Source: Alphaproteobacteria bacterium UBA3650
GTDB lineage: Bacteria > Pseudomonadota > Alphaproteobacteria > CAAHEQ01 > UBA3637
Reading direction: 5' to 3'
DNA: 14,667 bases
Assembly: GCA_002373815.1 (NCBI GenBank)
Contig: DFKH01000030.1
Span: 1-14,667, forward strand
A program made the translations under genes and the position numbers. The notes beneath the pieces are model-generated. The model was given only the letters and a program-made list of their open reading frames with translations. It made no database searches and had not been told where the DNA came from. Positions 13,894 to 14,667 of the stretch are shown here, piece by piece (positions within the stretch are counted from its first letter, which is position 1; the number at the start of each line of letters is the position of its first letter).

Positions 13894-14442
13894 TTAGTCC
13901 AATAAACATTTATAGTATACCATTCCATCCTTAGTGCCTATTAGGTTCGCAACACCATATTCTCCGTACTTAGATTTACAAATTTGGTCGGCTTCTCTTA
14001 AAGTTCTTGCGCATCCATCGGAGTGTATTGCGTACTCTGGATCATCACAAGATGTAGTTGTTGTCCCTGTCTTTTCCAATGTCACAGCAAGTGCCGCACA
14101 TTCGCCCGACACTTTATCACCAAGTTTGTTTTTCACTTCTGTACAAACGGCAGCATCTGTGATCTTAGCGGTAATCGTTCCATTATTATATTTTAGTTCA
14201 CTCACGCCTGTGGGCAAGCTGCCAAACGTGGATTTATATGTGATATCACCACTTTCATTTTTTGTATTAGCGACGACATAAAGAAGTGAACAGGCATTCA
14301 CGATTTCATTGGCTCTGTGCGAACGCATGGCGGTTGTATAGCCCGCAATACCGCCCACAGATAGCACGCCGATAATAGCAAGCACGCCCAACATTTCCAC
14401 CATAGAGCGTCCTGATTCATTTTGTAGATTTTTCTTTTCCAT
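13894..14442 (-). CDS. Type IV prepilin-like protein (GRSMVEMLG N-terminus)
   Basis: Pilin or pseudopilin precursor, presumably processed by a prepilin peptidase at the inner membrane and assembled into a pilus or secretion filament. The 182-residue product has leader MEKKNLQNESG, a cleavage site G11/R12 and glutamate at +5 (E16), followed by a hydrophobic helix (MVEMLGVLAIIGVLSVGGIAG, within 14-34). The rest is a soluble domain with seven cysteines (51, 100, 115, 132, 144, 155, 179), enough for several disulfides. Residue +1 is Arg rather than the usual Phe or Met. The longer frame to 14475 is rejected: AAGGAG lies 8 nt before ATG 14442, and the extension runs into a hairpin. No other pilus gene is in view. 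Which filament it belongs to is unknown. Confidence 0.85.
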   Translation of the reverse strand: MEKKNLQNESGRSMVEMLGVLAIIGVLSVGGIAGYTTAMRSHRANEIVNACSLLYVVANTKNESGDITYKSTFGSLPTGVSELKYNNGTITAKITDAAVCTEVKNKLGDKVSGECAALAVTLEKTGTTTTSCDDPEYAIHSDGCARTLREADQICKSKYGEYGVANLIGTKDGMVYYKCLLD

Positions 14443-14460
14443 TTTATAGTCTCCTTTATT

Positions 14461-14494
14461 AATAAAAATAGCCACTTTGGCGTTTTAAGTGGCT
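14461..14494 (-). terminator. Terminator-like hairpin in the leader of the prepilin gene
   Basis: Perfect 8-bp stem AGCCACTT/AAGTGGCT (14494-14487 and 14477-14470 on the minus strand), 9-nt loop, then ATTTTTATT. It ends just before the prepilin ribosome site AAGGAG, leaving no room for a promoter after it. It can end the upstream gene's transcript or act as an attenuator for the prepilin. Confidence 0.65.
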
Positions 14495-14523
14495 GGATGC
14501 TGAAAACTACATGTAAGGAAGTA

Positions 14524-14544
14524 GTGCGGTATATTTTTCCGCAC
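14524..14544. repeat. Inverted repeat in the gap between the edge gene and the prepilin gene
   Basis: Stem GTGCGG (14524-14529) and CCGCAC (14539-14544) around an AT-only 9-base loop. No T tract follows on either strand, so it is not a terminator by itself; it could be an RNA stabiliser or an operator. Confidence 0.45.
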
Positions 14545-14556
14545 GCGGCTTTTATT

Positions 14557-14667
14557 TTACCGCCATCCAACCCACTGGTTGTCAGGCAATAAATATCGCA
14601 TATCAGGCGCCTTAGATAAAGGATTTGAACCCTTTTGAACGAACGCCAACCCGCTCAAAACGAATTT
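14557..14667 (-). CDS. C-terminal end of an unidentified protein, cut by the right window edge
   Basis: An open frame of 36 codons enters at the right edge and ends in TAA at 14559-14557. It reads KFVLSGLAFVQKGSNPLSKA, then PDMRYLLPDNQWVGWR. The composition is protein-like and no stop interrupts it. The two tandem hairpins that follow fit the end of a gene. I do not recognise the family from this fragment. It is on the same strand as the prepilin gene and could share a transcript with it. Confidence 0.55.
   Translation of the reverse strand, partial: KFVLSGLAFVQKGSNPLSKAPDMRYLLPDNQWVGWR

Noticed and set aside
14592..14667. Minus-strand GGTTCAAATCC resembles a tRNA or tmRNA T-arm, with a 9-bp inverted repeat (14633-14641 with 14652-14660) that could be a variable arm.
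   Set aside because: No anticodon arm fits at the expected distance, no CCA-type 3' end follows, the acceptor strand has no visible partner, and the whole stretch is an uninterrupted reading frame. A partial class II tRNA cut by the edge cannot be excluded, but support is poor.
1..14667. Search by eye for CRISPR arrays, insertion sequences, target-site duplications, toxin-antitoxin pairs and prophage genes.
   Set aside because: No regularly spaced repeats, transposase motifs or integrase motifs were found; gene content is mostly housekeeping.

Overview
The window is chromosomal DNA from an AT-rich bacterium (roughly 40% G+C by eye), most likely an alphaproteobacterium, possibly of the host-associated kind known mainly from gut metagenomes. 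This rests on the alphaproteobacterial-type BamE lipoprotein gene divergent from a DUF177 gene, separate secD and secF, an Obg without a C-terminal extension, and a prepilin with a GRSMVEMLGVLAIIG-type N-terminus, which I associate with uncultured gut alphaproteobacteria. The assignment is an inference. Gene density is very high: the longest gap between genes is about 170 bp. I see no insertion sequence, phage gene, CRISPR array, tRNA or rRNA.

Layout, left to right: (1) 1-1513, minus, the 5' nine-tenths of ettA (ABC-F translation factor), with its own promoter. (2) 1587-3216, minus, a tightly overlapping cluster dut - GT10 fucosyltransferase-like gene - small unknown ORF. (3) 3340-6187, plus, yajC-secD-secF, divergent from dut and closed by a bidirectional terminator. 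(4) 6216-6674, minus, a TspO/MBR membrane protein. (5) 6848-8376, plus, radC and then an unrecognised Cys-cluster protein whose predicted promoter places the transcript start on its ATG. (6) 8378-11376, minus, a bamE - parE - short CMP-kinase-like operon. (7) 11431-12761, plus, DUF177 gene, rpmH, rnpA, yidD, with a perfect-consensus promoter for rpmH and a hairpin terminator between rpmH and rnpA. (8) 12773-13759, minus, obg. (9) 13894-14442, minus, a type IV prepilin-like protein. (10) 14557-14667, minus, the last 36 codons of an unidentified gene.

Most genes are housekeeping: translation (EttA, L34, probably DUF177, Obg), RNA maturation (RnpA), protein export and membrane insertion (YajC/SecD/SecF, YidD), outer-membrane assembly (BamE), chromosome decatenation (ParE) and nucleotide metabolism (Dut, CMP kinase). 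The accessory or surface layer is the fucosyltransferase, the prepilin and TspO. Promoters are easy to see: most intergenic regions carry a TTGACA-like -35 box and a -10 box 16-17 bp apart, and start codons are usually preceded by GGAG or AGGA 5-8 nt upstream. I used these ribosome sites to shorten several N-termini relative to the longest open frame. No clearly novel multi-gene system is visible. The best leads are the unknown Cys-cluster protein with a possibly leaderless mRNA, the fucosyltransferase embedded in a dut operon, the archaeal-style short CMP kinase, and the prepilin whose leader contains a terminator-like hairpin.
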